Shown: positions 50,383 through 59,003, counted from the stretch's first letter. The stretch is DNA of 64,000 bases from Mucilaginibacter inviolabilis (GCF_011089895.1 NZ_JAANAT010000003.1:124001-188000), one strand, 5' to 3'. The notes: a model not told the origin generated them from the sequence alone. Program-made: numbers and translations.

Positions 50383-51258
50383 TCATTCCGTTTGTTTAAC
50401 CCTTCTTCTCCTTCTCCAGCTTTTAAACATCCAGTAAATAATCCCCGCAATTATCAGGAGTGGCCAAATGGAAATTATCCCGAAAAACAGGTTTTTTAAA
50501 AAATCCCATCCGTTACTAATGGATGTTTTAAATTTATTAGTAAACAGATCATCAATATTCTGGGTGGTTGCTTTTGTATAAAAGGTGATATCTAAGGAAC
50601 TATAAGCAATTTGTTTGTTCAGATAATTCAGCTGCCCTTGTGACGATTCAATATCGCTGCGAATCTCGGTTAGTTTGTTTTCGATCTCCAGCAGATCCGA
50701 GATTTTGGTTCCTTTTTTGAGTAGTTCCAGATACCGGTTTTCGAGAATTTTTTTATTATCCAGCCGGGTTTTCATATCGATGTACTGAGTGGTGACATCG
50801 GTTATAGAAATGTTTTTAGTATCGACCTTATCAGCCGAAGCTGATACCGAATCAACCAGGAAATCAAAATATTGAGCCGGGATACTTATTTTTAAATTAT
50901 ACTCCTTACGGTTGATATCGCTGTTGGTGGTTTGGTTATCTTCGTCAACGTATCCACCGTATTTTTTGAGTGATTGCAGGATCTTTTTACGGGCACCATT
51001 AATGTTACCTACCTCAAACTGAATAGTACCGCTTTTAACGATCTTTTTTGTGGTATCACGAACCGGGCTGGGGTTAGTTGAATTGCCTGATTGCTCGGTA
51101 TTTGCATCGTACCCTGCAATGGGAGCTTTTTCAAGCATCCGGCTATCAGGTTTTGCAGAGGGTGCAGCTGGAACAACACTCTCTCCGCCTTTATGATGGC
51201 TGGGGCCACATGCAGACAGGGTAACTAATAAAGTAATCGAAATAAGATAAGCTTTCAT
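50383..51258 (-). CDS. DUF4349 lipoprotein
   Basis: This 291-residue lipoprotein has a lipobox LSAC17. DUF4349 occupies ~70-275: VKSGTIQFEVGNINGARKKIL, YGGYVDEDNQTTN, a long coiled coil (TQYIDMKTRLDNKKILENRYLELLKK and LTEIRSDIESSQGQLNYLNKQ) and a C-terminal transmembrane helix (GIISIWPLLIIAGIIYWMF) with a basic tail. The function of the family is not established; the layout suggests an envelope scaffold. Confidence 0.85.
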   Translation of the reverse strand: MKAYLISITLLVTLSACGPSHHKGGESVVPAAPSAKPDSRMLEKAPIAGYDANTEQSGNSTNPSPVRDTTKKIVKSGTIQFEVGNINGARKKILQSLKKYGGYVDEDNQTTNSDINRKEYNLKISIPAQYFDFLVDSVSASADKVDTKNISITDVTTQYIDMKTRLDNKKILENRYLELLKKGTKISDLLEIENKLTEIRSDIESSQGQLNYLNKQIAYSSLDITFYTKATTQNIDDLFTNKFKTSISNGWDFLKNLFFGIISIWPLLIIAGIIYWMFKSWRRRRRVKQTE

Positions 51259-51373
51259 AACAAGGCTAATTAAGGTGTTACCATAAATTCTGATCAGCCT
51301 TGTAAAGTTACATTAAAACAAAATTAAATTCCAAATATTTTTATAATTCAAAATTTAATTCTGTTTTAATTCT

Positions 51374-51700
51374 TTATTTCAGCTTTTCATTGTTCTTATG
51401 CCGGTCGGCATCACGGATGCTTTTCTTTTCCATATTCTTCTCCAGCGCATCCGTGAGGTCAATTCCGGTTTGGTTAGCCAGGCATATCAGTACAAATAAC
51501 ACATCAGCCATTTCATCTGCCAGGTTAACCTCTGTATCCGATTTTTTAAATGATTGCTCGCCATACTGCCTCGCCATAATGCGGGCTACCTCACCAACCT
51601 CTTCCATCAAAATAGCCGTATTGGTCAGCTCATTAAAGTACCGGATACCCATGGTTTTTATCCACTTATCTACAAGATGCTGCGCTTCTTTAATTTCCAT
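51374..51700 (-). CDS. MazG-like nucleotide pyrophosphohydrolase
   Basis: This 108-residue protein has the all-alpha NTP pyrophosphatase fold. ILMEEVGEVARIMARQYGEQ and NLADEMADVLFVLICLANQTG contain the EExxE and ExxxD metal-binding motifs. It probably hydrolyses aberrant nucleoside triphosphates. In many Bacteroidota rsgA, dtd and a mazG-like gene are neighbours; here dtd and rsgA lie upstream on the same strand but are separated by insertions. Confidence 0.9.
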   Translation of the reverse strand: MEIKEAQHLVDKWIKTMGIRYFNELTNTAILMEEVGEVARIMARQYGEQSFKKSDTEVNLADEMADVLFVLICLANQTGIDLTDALEKNMEKKSIRDADRHKNNEKLK

Positions 51701-51710
51701 AAATTTTTTT

Positions 51711-51749
51711 CACTAATTACATGAATTTTGTCGAATTACACGAATTGAC
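51711..51749. repeat. CACTAATT/AATTACACGAATT repeat, copy 1 (mazG side)
   Basis: CACTAATTACATGAATT followed by GTCGAATTACACGAATTGA belongs to the family seen at 52149-52224 and 52688-52793. It lies at one edge of the GxxExxY gene. Confidence 0.6.
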
Positions 51750-51767
51750 TGGTAGGCAGTCTAATTA

Positions 51768-52142
51768 TTAGAATATTACTCTTTGATAATTTAACGACGG
51801 AGCACCGAAATTAATAACGATTCCTAACCGGAGGCCTGAGGCTTTCAGGTAGTTTAGCGTTTGTTTAATGTGTGGTTCACCAATGTGATTGCTGATCTTT
51901 ATTTCGAGAATGATATTGTCGTACACAACAAAATCGGCAACGAAGAAATGTTTGAGCTTTTGTTCTTTATAAATGATGGTGTAAGGCTTTTCCCTGACGA
52001 AAGGAATTCCTGATCTGATAAACTCAAATTCCAGGGCATCTTTATAAACGGCTTCTTTAAATCCATGTCCCAGTATCTTATGCACCTCAAAGCAGGCACC
52101 AATAATTTTGTAGGACTCTTCCTTAAATAACAACTCAGCCAT
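51768..52142 (-). CDS. GxxExxY protein (PD-(D/E)XK nuclease-like)
   Basis: This 124-residue protein carries the family motif GHGFKEAVYKDALEFEF (GxxExxY) and the following nuclease-like core: FFVADFVVYDNIILEIKISN gives a D...ExK signature. LRLGIVINFGAPSLNYQRVIF is the usual C-terminus. The family is widespread in Bacteroidota, often between unrelated genes. The ATG at 52142 is preferred to a TTG at 52163. The gene is flanked by related AT-rich repeats on both sides and interrupts the usual dtd-mazG neighbourhood. Confidence 0.85.
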   Translation of the reverse strand: MAELLFKEESYKIIGACFEVHKILGHGFKEAVYKDALEFEFIRSGIPFVREKPYTIIYKEQKLKHFFVADFVVYDNIILEIKISNHIGEPHIKQTLNYLKASGLRLGIVINFGAPSLNYQRVIF

Positions 52143-52148
52143 GATTGG

Positions 52149-52224
52149 CACTAATTTCACCAATTTGATTGAATTACACGAATGAAAAAATTAGTGAAAT
52201 TCGATTCAATCCGTGTAATTAGTG
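52149..52224. repeat. CACTAATTTCAC...GTGTAATTAGTG palindromic repeat, copy 2
   Basis: CACTAATTTCACCAATTTGA and GATTCAATCCGTGTAATTAGTG's complement form imperfect inverted arms around GAATGAAAAAATTAG. The right end overlaps the dtd stop region. It is the same family as copy 1 and copy 3. Confidence 0.6.
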
Positions 52225-52677
52225 GGCATCTTTGTCTTTCGTGTTCATGATCACAGTCACCGGCCCATCATTCACCAGGCTGATTTTCATATCTGCTCCA
52301 AAAATGCCCGTAGCTATCTTTTTACCGGTTAGTAATTCCAGTGTTTTAATCATTTGCTCATACATCGGTATCGCTTTATCGGGCCTGGCAGCCTTGATAA
52401 ATGAAGGGCGATTACCTTTTTTAGTCTGCGCAAACAGGGTGAACTGGGAGATCAACAGGATATCCCCGTCAACATCAGCCAGTGCTTTATTCATCAATCC
52501 ATTTTCATCGCCAAAAACACGCATACCCGTAATTTTGTTGGCCAGCCAGTTTAAATCATCCTCGGTATCGGCCTCCTCAATACCCAATAAAACCAGGAAA
52601 CCCAGCTTAATTTCGCCTGTTATTTCACCTTCAACTTTGCAGCTGGCCTCAGTAACGCGTTGTAAAACAGCTCTCAT
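52219..52677 (-). CDS. dtd: D-aminoacyl-tRNA deacylase
   Basis: This 152-residue cytoplasmic enzyme hydrolyses D-aminoacyl-tRNAs. MRAVLQRVTEASCKVEGE at the N-terminus, ILLISQFTLFAQTKKGNRPSF (SQFTL motif) and SLVNDGPVTVIMNTK (NxGPVT motif) identify it. A member of the AATTAGTG repeat family lies directly upstream and another at its 3' end. Confidence 0.95.
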   Translation of the reverse strand: MRAVLQRVTEASCKVEGEITGEIKLGFLVLLGIEEADTEDDLNWLANKITGMRVFGDENGLMNKALADVDGDILLISQFTLFAQTKKGNRPSFIKAARPDKAIPMYEQMIKTLELLTGKKIATGIFGADMKISLVNDGPVTVIMNTKDKDAH

Positions 52678-52687
52678 AAATAATAAA

Positions 52688-52793
52688 TACTAATTAGCAC
52701 GAATATTGGCGAATTTCACGAATAAAACCTCAATTTTTGAATATTAGAACACATTAGTGTAATTCGTGCCTATCAATTAGTGAAATTTGTGCC
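52688..52793. repeat. AATTAGTG repeat, copy 3 (between dtd and the trans-sulfuration gene)
   Basis: ACTAATTAGCACGAATATTG on the left and TATCAATTAGTGAAATTTGT on the right, with ATTAGTGTAATTCGTG between, repeat the same words in both orientations. Confidence 0.55.
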
Positions 52794-52845
52794 TATTTCA
52801 TTAAGTTCGCAACCGCTATTATGTTTTTTAATTAATAGGTACATC

Positions 52846-54081
52846 ATGACAACAAAAAGAGGCTTTACCACTACCATTTTACATGCCGACCGCTTAGGTA
52901 AACCAGAGCATGGCTCATTACACAAACCCATCCATACTTCGGTAACTTATGGGCATGAGGATGTGCAGGACCTGGTTGATATTTTCCAGAACAAGAAAAA
53001 AGGATACGCTTATTCGCGCCAGGGCAACCCTACGGTTACTGCTTTGGAGCATAAGGTAACCAATATGGAAAAAGGATTATCGTCTATCGCTTTCTCAACC
53101 GGTATGGCGGCAATTTCGGCAACGGTAATGGCTCTTATTAAACATGGCGACCATATTGTGGCCAGCTCATTCCTGTTTGGTAATAGCCGCAGCATATTTC
53201 AAACCTATATTGATATGGGTTTGGATATTACTTTTGTTGATGCTACCGATGTTGAAAATGTACGTAATGAAGTTAAAGCCAACACCAAAATGGTGTTTGT
53301 GGAAACCATTGCCAATCCGGCTACACAAGTGGCCGATTTGGAAGGTATCGGTGAATATTGCACTCAAAAAGGGATCATATATGTGGTGGATAACACCATG
53401 ACCTCGCCTTATTTATTTAACCCTATTGACGTTAAAGCAAGTTTGGTGGTAAACTCCTTAACAAAATACATTGGTGGCCATGGCGATGCCTTGGGCGGCT
53501 GTGTTACCGATACTGGCTTGTTTAACTGGAGCAATTATCCTAATATTTTTGAAACGTTTAAAAAACAGGTAAAGCCCGAAACATTGGGTCTTACCCAGAT
53601 CCGTAAAAAAGGATTGAGAGATGCTGGTGGTACGTTATCACCAGAGGCTGCGCATACCATTGCTGTTGGTGCCGAAACGCTGGCTTTGCGTTTAGAGCGT
53701 GCCTGTAACAACGCCTTTGCACTGGCTCAGTATTTTGAAAGTCACCCGATGATCAAGAACGTTTTTTATCCGGGTATCAAAAGCCATAAACAACATGAAC
53801 GTGCTGGTAAACTGTTCAAAAAATTTGGCGGTTTAATGAGCATCGAGCTGGATGAACGCATTGATTGCCTGGCTTTTTTAAATAAGCTGAAACTGGTTGT
53901 AAAATCAAGTAACCTGGGCGATACCCGTACATTGGCTATCCCGGTTGCTCAAACTATATTTTTTGAACTTGGTGCCGATAAACGTGCCGAAATGGGTATC
54001 CCGGAAACCATGATCCGCCTGTCGGTAGGTATCGAAGATCTGGAAGACCTGATGGCCGATTTTAAAGAAGCCCTGGGATAG
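52846..54081 (+). CDS. Trans-sulfuration-family PLP enzyme (cystathionine gamma-synthase/lyase type)
   Basis: This 411-residue PLP enzyme belongs to the Cys/Met metabolism family. YAYSRQGNPTVTALEHKVTNME, SSIAFSTGMAAISATVMALIK, YVVDNTMTSPYLFNPID and VVNSLTKYIGGHGDALGG with the PLP lysine are clear. The family includes gamma-synthases, gamma-lyases and beta-lyases, which cannot be told apart by eye, so no symbol is given. ATG 52846 is preferred to a TTG at 52780 because the intervening stretch looks noncoding. It is divergent from dtd. Confidence 0.88.
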   Translation: MTTKRGFTTTILHADRLGKPEHGSLHKPIHTSVTYGHEDVQDLVDIFQNKKKGYAYSRQGNPTVTALEHKVTNMEKGLSSIAFSTGMAAISATVMALIKHGDHIVASSFLFGNSRSIFQTYIDMGLDITFVDATDVENVRNEVKANTKMVFVETIANPATQVADLEGIGEYCTQKGIIYVVDNTMTSPYLFNPIDVKASLVVNSLTKYIGGHGDALGGCVTDTGLFNWSNYPNIFETFKKQVKPETLGLTQIRKKGLRDAGGTLSPEAAHTIAVGAETLALRLERACNNAFALAQYFESHPMIKNVFYPGIKSHKQHERAGKLFKKFGGLMSIELDERIDCLAFLNKLKLVVKSSNLGDTRTLAIPVAQTIFFELGADKRAEMGIPETMIRLSVGIEDLEDLMADFKEALG

Positions 54082-54084
54082 CGT

Positions 54085-54117
54085 AGAATCAAGATATAAG
54101 AGTCAGGAATCAAGACA
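54085..54117. repeat. Left 33-bp inverted repeat bordering the two-gene cassette
   Basis: It begins four bases after the trans-sulfuration stop codon (core ATAAGAGTCAGGAATCAAG). Its reverse complement, with two mismatches, is at 57669-57701. Confidence 0.8.
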
Positions 54118-54127
54118 GAATATCAGG

Positions 54128-55183
54128 ATGAAATGGTTTCAAAAAAACATATTCCTTTTTCTTTTTACAGTCTTGACTCTTATCTCTTGCCTCTCTTTCT
54201 CTTGCCGCCGGCATGACCGTGTCACCAACACCTCTTTTTATTTTTGGAAAACGGTTTATAAAGCTAACAAGACCGAATCGGACTATTTGAAAAACCTGCA
54301 TTCGCATAAGTTATATATGCGTATCATGGATGTGGATATGGACGAGAGCGGAAGTACTCCCGTTCCGGTATCACCTATATCATTTCAGGCCAAGCTTCCG
54401 GATACGGTTGAGATGGTTCCGGTAGTATTCATCGTTAATAACATCCTGAAAGTTACAACCCGTTCACAGCTTAATGCCCTGGCGGGCAATATCGTTCGTT
54501 TTGTAAACGGCAAAGTGGAGCAAGCCGGCAAAACCTCATTCACGGAATTACAAATTGATTGCGACTGGACAGCATCAACCCGCGAAAATTATTTTTATCT
54601 GTTGACGCAATTGCGCCAAGTAAAAGAACTAAAAGGGAAAACCATTTCGGCAACACTAAGGCTGCATCAGCTCAAAAATCAAAAAGGCAGCGGCATACCG
54701 CCGGTAAACCGGGCCATGCTGATGTGCTATAACATGGGTAATCTGCGCAAATATGGGGAGCAAAACTCCATCCTGGAAATAAGCGAACTGAAAAAATACC
54801 TGGGTAATAATGTGACGACCTACCCTATGCCCATTGATATTGGCTTGCCGCTGTTTAGCTGGGCGGTGGCTTTCCGCAGTAAAGAATACATCGGTATAGC
54901 CAAAAGGATTTCGCTGGATGATCTGAATAATAAAAATCAATTTGTTGCTATAAAAAATAACATTTACCGGGCTAAAACCAATTTGCCCGATTATGGTTTA
55001 AAAACAAATGACGAGGTACGCTGGGAAAATGTATCGGCCGGTAATTTGCAGGCCACAGCTACCTATTTATCACCGCTTATTAAAGCAGATACGGTAAACG
55101 TTATTTATTTTCACCTTGATGAAGCTACTATAAAAGCCTATACCTATGACAACCTTGAAAAAACTGCTCATTTGTTCCGTTAG
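54128..55183 (+). CDS. Conserved hypothetical lipoprotein
   Basis: This 351-residue protein has a lipoprotein-type signal (LFLFTVLTLISC21). I see no catalytic motif. The fold looks alpha-beta, with SFTELQIDCDWTASTRENYF and ISATLRLHQLKNQKGSG, suggestive of a TIM-barrel-like glycosidase relative (DUF3142-like), but this is a guess. The 3' end overlaps the next gene by 38 bases, so the two are expressed together, and both lie inside the inverted-repeat-bordered segment. Confidence 0.6.
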   Translation: MKWFQKNIFLFLFTVLTLISCLSFSCRRHDRVTNTSFYFWKTVYKANKTESDYLKNLHSHKLYMRIMDVDMDESGSTPVPVSPISFQAKLPDTVEMVPVVFIVNNILKVTTRSQLNALAGNIVRFVNGKVEQAGKTSFTELQIDCDWTASTRENYFYLLTQLRQVKELKGKTISATLRLHQLKNQKGSGIPPVNRAMLMCYNMGNLRKYGEQNSILEISELKKYLGNNVTTYPMPIDIGLPLFSWAVAFRSKEYIGIAKRISLDDLNNKNQFVAIKNNIYRAKTNLPDYGLKTNDEVRWENVSAGNLQATATYLSPLIKADTVNVIYFHLDEATIKAYTYDNLEKTAHLFR

Positions 55184-57575
55184 TTTAATCATTTTCTTTT
55201 TTGTTGAAATTGCTATCGATATCGCCTGTGGGGGCGAGGTTGATCCGTACGATTATTATATCTCGTTTTTTCATAATAACCTGCAGCGTACGCAGGAGTA
55301 CGAACCCTTTTATTTTACCAGCTACAAATTTTTGTATGACGACGATGAAAGGGTAAGCGAAGCCGAGATCAACTCGCGTGAATGGGCGGCGTATTTAGGC
55401 ACAGGTGTAAAGACCGCAGATGTACAAAAAGTCATGTACCGGTTAAAAGGCAGCGCCGATACCGCCTTGTATGAAGGATATTTAGCGGGAAAAGGTAGCC
55501 TGCCCGATAGTTTAAAGAATAACACTTTTTTGCAGGCACTCCCCTCAAACAAAAGCGCGCTTAAATATTATCGGTTTGCCAAAAGCGTTGAGGCTATCGC
55601 TAACGTGAAGTTTGAGTACTGGGATCCAAAAGAAATGGATACTGATGGTTTGAAGAGTGCCGGTGATGAAGCTTTAAAAAATGCCAATAGTGAAAATGAT
55701 AAATTTATTAAGCTACGCTATTTATACCAGGCCCAACGCCTGCTGCACTATGGTAAAAACTATGAACAGGCCGCTAATGTGTATGATAAATACCTGGTTA
55801 ACTACAAAACCGATAGTCATGTAAAGGGCTGGGCGTTAGCATTAAATGCAGGCGAGAAGCGCAGGCTTAAAGACACGGTACAAGCCGCTTATTTGTTTTC
55901 AAAAGTATTTGCGCAGTATCCCGAAAGGCGCATACAGGCCTATCGCAACTATAACTATATCAACGTGAAAGCTTCACAGGTTTTGACACTGGCCGCTAAT
56001 AAAAGCGAAAAGGCGGTGATCATGGCTATTGATGGTTTCAGTAATTCTGAGTTGGATGGCCGCTCCCTGAAAGAGGTTTATCAGTATGAGCCAACATCCG
56101 ATATGGTTGGGGTTTTGCTGGTGCGCGAGATCAATAAGCTGGAAGAGTACTATCTTACCCCAACAACAACGGCAGGGAATTCTGTCCTGGCAAACGCTTA
56201 CTATAGCAGACTGGCCGATAGCTCTAAATTACGCGCTCAAAACCACATGAAACAACTTAGCGCGTTTTGTGAGCAGCTATCTTCAGAAAAAAAATATCCG
56301 GAATATGGCCTGGGTAAACTGGCACAGGCCTATATGGCTTGGATGCAAAAAGATACTAAAGGCGGTCAGGCTTATATGGACGAGCTTAAAGGTGAAAAAC
56401 TGAGCGAGAAATTTAATGATCAAAAACAGATCATCCAGCTATTGCTTCTTGCACAAGGCATACAGCAATATAACGATGTGAACGAGGCTACCCTATTGCC
56501 ATCGCTTAAGTGGCTTAATGAAAAGGTTGCCCATGAGGTTAAGACAACAACCTCCAGTCAGGATTGGGGTTTTTACGGTCAATATCCTTTTGCTGCCACA
56601 GCCCGTAATTTTTATCAGGACATTATGGCGCCGGCATATCTCAAACAGCATGATACCAGCAAGGCCGCCTTGGTGATGCTGCAGGGCGATGCTACCGTGA
56701 AGAAAGTTACAGAGCCTAGTTATCAAACCATCAATTTTTGGCAAAACTACCTGCATTCATCAGCCATCAACAAAATTGTAGGCTGGAAAAAAAGCGCGCA
56801 GGCTACCCCCTACCTTAATTTCCTGGCAAAAAAACTGGTTACGTATAAGAGTGATGACTTGTACGAACTATTGGGCACTGCCTATCTGCGCGAGCATAAA
56901 TATCCCGAAGCAGCAGCTGCTTTAAGCCAGGTTAGTGAAAAGGCATTGAACAAATTCCCAACTAATTTTTATGACGAAAAAGCAACCGGTGCCGATCCGT
57001 TTATTAACCAGATGCCTGATTATCCTAAATTGATGTTGAATAAAAACGGAAAAGGGTATAATAAACGACAGTTTGCACAAGCAATGGCTGGGTTTCAGAA
57101 GCAAATCAAAGCCGACCCTAAAAATGCTTCGGCTTATTACTTTGCCATGGCTACAGCCGTATACAATACCTCCACCTATGGCAACGCCTGGTACCTAATC
57201 AGCTATAACTGGTCATCTACAGATTATGGCCGCAAATCCATATACTATTACGACACCGATTATATAAGAACCAGCAATGCCGAAAAGCTATTTTTACAGG
57301 CCAGGCAATTAAGCTCCAGCGCCGAGTTTAAGGCCAAATGTACCTTTATGGCCGCCAAGTGCCGTCAAAAACAGATTAAGCTGCCCTCTTACTCAGATTT
57401 TCCGGATTACAACTATACTAAGCTCCAGGATGCCGAAAAGCTTTATGATAAAGCTGTGCGCCGTAATCCTTACTTTGCCGAATTACAAAAAAGCTATGGC
57501 AAAACAGCCTATTATAAATTGGCAGTAAATGATTGCAGCTATCTGCGGGATTTTTTACAGGCAGGAAGAAAATAA
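55146..57575 (+). CDS. Conserved hypothetical 809-residue secreted or anchored protein with TPR-like repeats
   Basis: The N-terminus has a hydrophobic signal or anchor (KLLICSVSLIIFFFVEIAI). The remainder is largely helical with TPR-like pairs, for example AANVYDKYLVNYKTDSHVKG, AAYLFSKVFAQYP and FMAAKCRQKQIKLPSYSD. DLYELLGTAYLREHKYPEAA near residue ~590 is a good TPR unit. It probably acts as a protein-interaction scaffold in the periplasm. It starts within the upstream lipoprotein gene (38-base overlap). I do not recognise a named family. Confidence 0.6.
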   Translation: MTTLKKLLICSVSLIIFFFVEIAIDIACGGEVDPYDYYISFFHNNLQRTQEYEPFYFTSYKFLYDDDERVSEAEINSREWAAYLGTGVKTADVQKVMYRLKGSADTALYEGYLAGKGSLPDSLKNNTFLQALPSNKSALKYYRFAKSVEAIANVKFEYWDPKEMDTDGLKSAGDEALKNANSENDKFIKLRYLYQAQRLLHYGKNYEQAANVYDKYLVNYKTDSHVKGWALALNAGEKRRLKDTVQAAYLFSKVFAQYPERRIQAYRNYNYINVKASQVLTLAANKSEKAVIMAIDGFSNSELDGRSLKEVYQYEPTSDMVGVLLVREINKLEEYYLTPTTTAGNSVLANAYYSRLADSSKLRAQNHMKQLSAFCEQLSSEKKYPEYGLGKLAQAYMAWMQKDTKGGQAYMDELKGEKLSEKFNDQKQIIQLLLLAQGIQQYNDVNEATLLPSLKWLNEKVAHEVKTTTSSQDWGFYGQYPFAATARNFYQDIMAPAYLKQHDTSKAALVMLQGDATVKKVTEPSYQTINFWQNYLHSSAINKIVGWKKSAQATPYLNFLAKKLVTYKSDDLYELLGTAYLREHKYPEAAAALSQVSEKALNKFPTNFYDEKATGADPFINQMPDYPKLMLNKNGKGYNKRQFAQAMAGFQKQIKADPKNASAYYFAMATAVYNTSTYGNAWYLISYNWSSTDYGRKSIYYYDTDYIRTSNAEKLFLQARQLSSSAEFKAKCTFMAAKCRQKQIKLPSYSDFPDYNYTKLQDAEKLYDKAVRRNPYFAELQKSYGKTAYYKLAVNDCSYLRDFLQAGRK

Positions 57576-57581
57576 AAGAGT

Positions 57582-57659
57582 ATTGTCATCCTGAACGGAG
57601 TAAAGCATCTATTTTGCATCGCTCGATAATAGATCCTTCACTCCGTTCAGGATGACAAA
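57582..57659. repeat. Palindromic GTCATCCTGA-family repeat, copy 4
   Basis: ATTGTCATCCTGAACGGAGT and CACTCCGTTCAGGATGACAA are near-perfect inverted ends. It sits just inside the right inverted repeat of the cassette. Confidence 0.85.
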
Positions 57660-57668
57660 CTTTTCTTT

Positions 57669-57701
57669 TGTCTTAATTCCTGACTCTTATTTCTTGATTC
57701 T
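57669..57701. repeat. Right 33-bp inverted repeat bordering the two-gene cassette
   Basis: It is the reverse complement of 54085-54117 at 31 of 33 positions (core TTCCTGACTCTTAT). It ends three bases before the rsgA stop codon. Confidence 0.8.
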
Positions 57702-57704
57702 AAA

Positions 57705-58625
57705 TCAAGCCCGGGTATCATTACCATGGTAAATACTCAGGTAGCTTTCATAGCGGGATAGTTCGATCTCGCCGTTTTCCAGGGCTTCCAGTACGGCGCA
57801 GCCGGGCTCGTTAATGTGGCGGCAATTGTTAAAGCGGCATTGGTTCATCCGCTCACGCATCTCGGGGAAAAAGTGGCTCAGCTCCTGCTTTTCAATGTCG
57901 ATAACGCCCAATTCGCGGATACCTGGAGTATCGATGATAAAGCCACCTTGTGGCAGCTCAAACATTTCGGCAAAGGTAGTGGTGTGCATGCCTTTGTCGC
58001 TCCACTCAGATACCATGTGCGTACGCAGATCGAGACTAGGCAGCAGGCTATTGATCAGGCTGGATTTGCCTACCCCTGAGTGGCCCGAGAACAACGTTAC
58101 CTTATCTTTCAGTAATTCCTGTACCTGGTCGATATTGGTGCCCTCCAGTGCAGATACCTCGAAGCAGGGGTAACCGATGTTTTCATATATCGATTTATAA
58201 TCGGCCAGTATCTCCAGGCCCTCATCACTAAACAGGTCGAGTTTGTTAAATATCAATCGTGCCGGTATATCATAAGCTTCGGCGGTTACCAGAAAACGGT
58301 CGATAAAGCCCAATGAGGTTCGGGGCGATGCCAGGGTAACCACCAGCAGGGCCTGATCAAGATTGGCCGCGATGATCTGCGCCTGTTTGCTCAGGTTGAT
58401 GGCTTTACGGATAATATAATTTTTACGCTGATGCAGGTTGGTAATCACACCATTTTCGCTGTCGGGTTCCATTTCAAAATCAACCACATCACCAACAGCT
58501 ACCGGGTTGGTGGTAGTAATGCCCTTCATCCTGAATTTACCCTTAATGCGGCAGTCTATACGTTGGCCATCGGGTGTTTGTACCTGGTACCAGCTTCCGG
58601 TTGATTTGGTGATTAATCCCTGCAT
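57705..58625 (-). CDS. rsgA: Ribosome small subunit-dependent GTPase A
   Basis: This 306-residue circularly permuted GTPase assists 30S maturation. The N-terminal OB fold (~1-70) is followed by RLIFNKLDLF (G4 NKxD), GHSGVGKSSLIN (P-loop, G1) and IIDTPGIRELG (G3), in the permuted order G4-G1-G3. A C-terminal zinc site reads CRFNNCRHINEPGCAV. Its 3' end abuts the right inverted repeat of the cassette. Confidence 0.95.
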   Translation of the reverse strand: MQGLITKSTGSWYQVQTPDGQRIDCRIKGKFRMKGITTTNPVAVGDVVDFEMEPDSENGVITNLHQRKNYIIRKAINLSKQAQIIAANLDQALLVVTLASPRTSLGFIDRFLVTAEAYDIPARLIFNKLDLFSDEGLEILADYKSIYENIGYPCFEVSALEGTNIDQVQELLKDKVTLFSGHSGVGKSSLINSLLPSLDLRTHMVSEWSDKGMHTTTFAEMFELPQGGFIIDTPGIRELGVIDIEKQELSHFFPEMRERMNQCRFNNCRHINEPGCAVLEALENGEIELSRYESYLSIYHGNDTRA

Positions 58626-58838
58626 AATATTAGCCTCAAAAGTAACAATTAATTTGCCATCGCTTTATTTTAGGGTATAATGCTCAAAAAATGTAGCAAA
58701 AGCCGGCAATTCGTGTCCGTTTTTTTATCATTCAGGCAATTATATGATACAAATCAGTCTTTTTATTCGCTTTTTCATAAAAAATAAAATAATCCTTGCT
58801 ATTTAAAGATTAATCTACTTACTTTACGGACATTATAT

Positions 58839-58904
58839 ATGACACTTAACAACACCATTATTACCATTATTATTACCACCGGCATAAACCTCGGAGGAAG
58901 ATAA
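58839..58904 (+). CDS. thrL: Threonine operon leader peptide
   Basis: The ORF runs ATG 58839 to TAA 58904 and encodes 21 residues, of which five are threonine and six isoleucine: MTLNNTIITIIITT, then GINLGGR. Such a density of Thr and Ile codons is the hallmark of thr operon leader peptides. A terminator hairpin follows at 58942-58974, and thrA begins at 59004. The last codons (GGAGGAAGA) can pair with the 5' arm of that terminator, so ribosome position would decide between readthrough and termination. A weak promoter box TACTTTAC lies at 58820-58827. The gap 58626-58838 otherwise holds AT-rich sequence with no gene seen. Confidence 0.75.
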   Translation: MTLNNTIITIIITTGINLGGR

Positions 58905-58974
58905 TCGTATGGTGTAAAAACATAAAAAAAGAAACCAAATGAAAGCCTTCCTCCGCAAAGAGGAAGGCTTTTTT
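58893..58974 (+). promoter_or_regulatory. Transcription attenuator of the thr operon (antiterminator and terminator)
   Basis: Terminator: AAAGCCTTCCTC (58942-58953), loop CGCAAA, GAGGAAGGCTTT (58960-58971), then further T residues. Antiterminator: GGAGGAAG (58893-58900), at the end of the leader peptide ORF, is complementary to CTTCCTCC (58947-58954) in the 5' arm of the terminator. A ribosome stalled at the Thr/Ile codons leaves GGAGGAAG free and blocks the terminator; a ribosome at the stop codon covers it. Confidence 0.75.
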
Positions 58975-59003
58975 GTTTAAATATTATTGACACTAAACCA
59001 TAA

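Noticed and set aside
54128..57575. Phage or plasmid island
   Set aside because: No integrase, transposase, tRNA target or replication gene is seen; only inverted repeats border the two genes.
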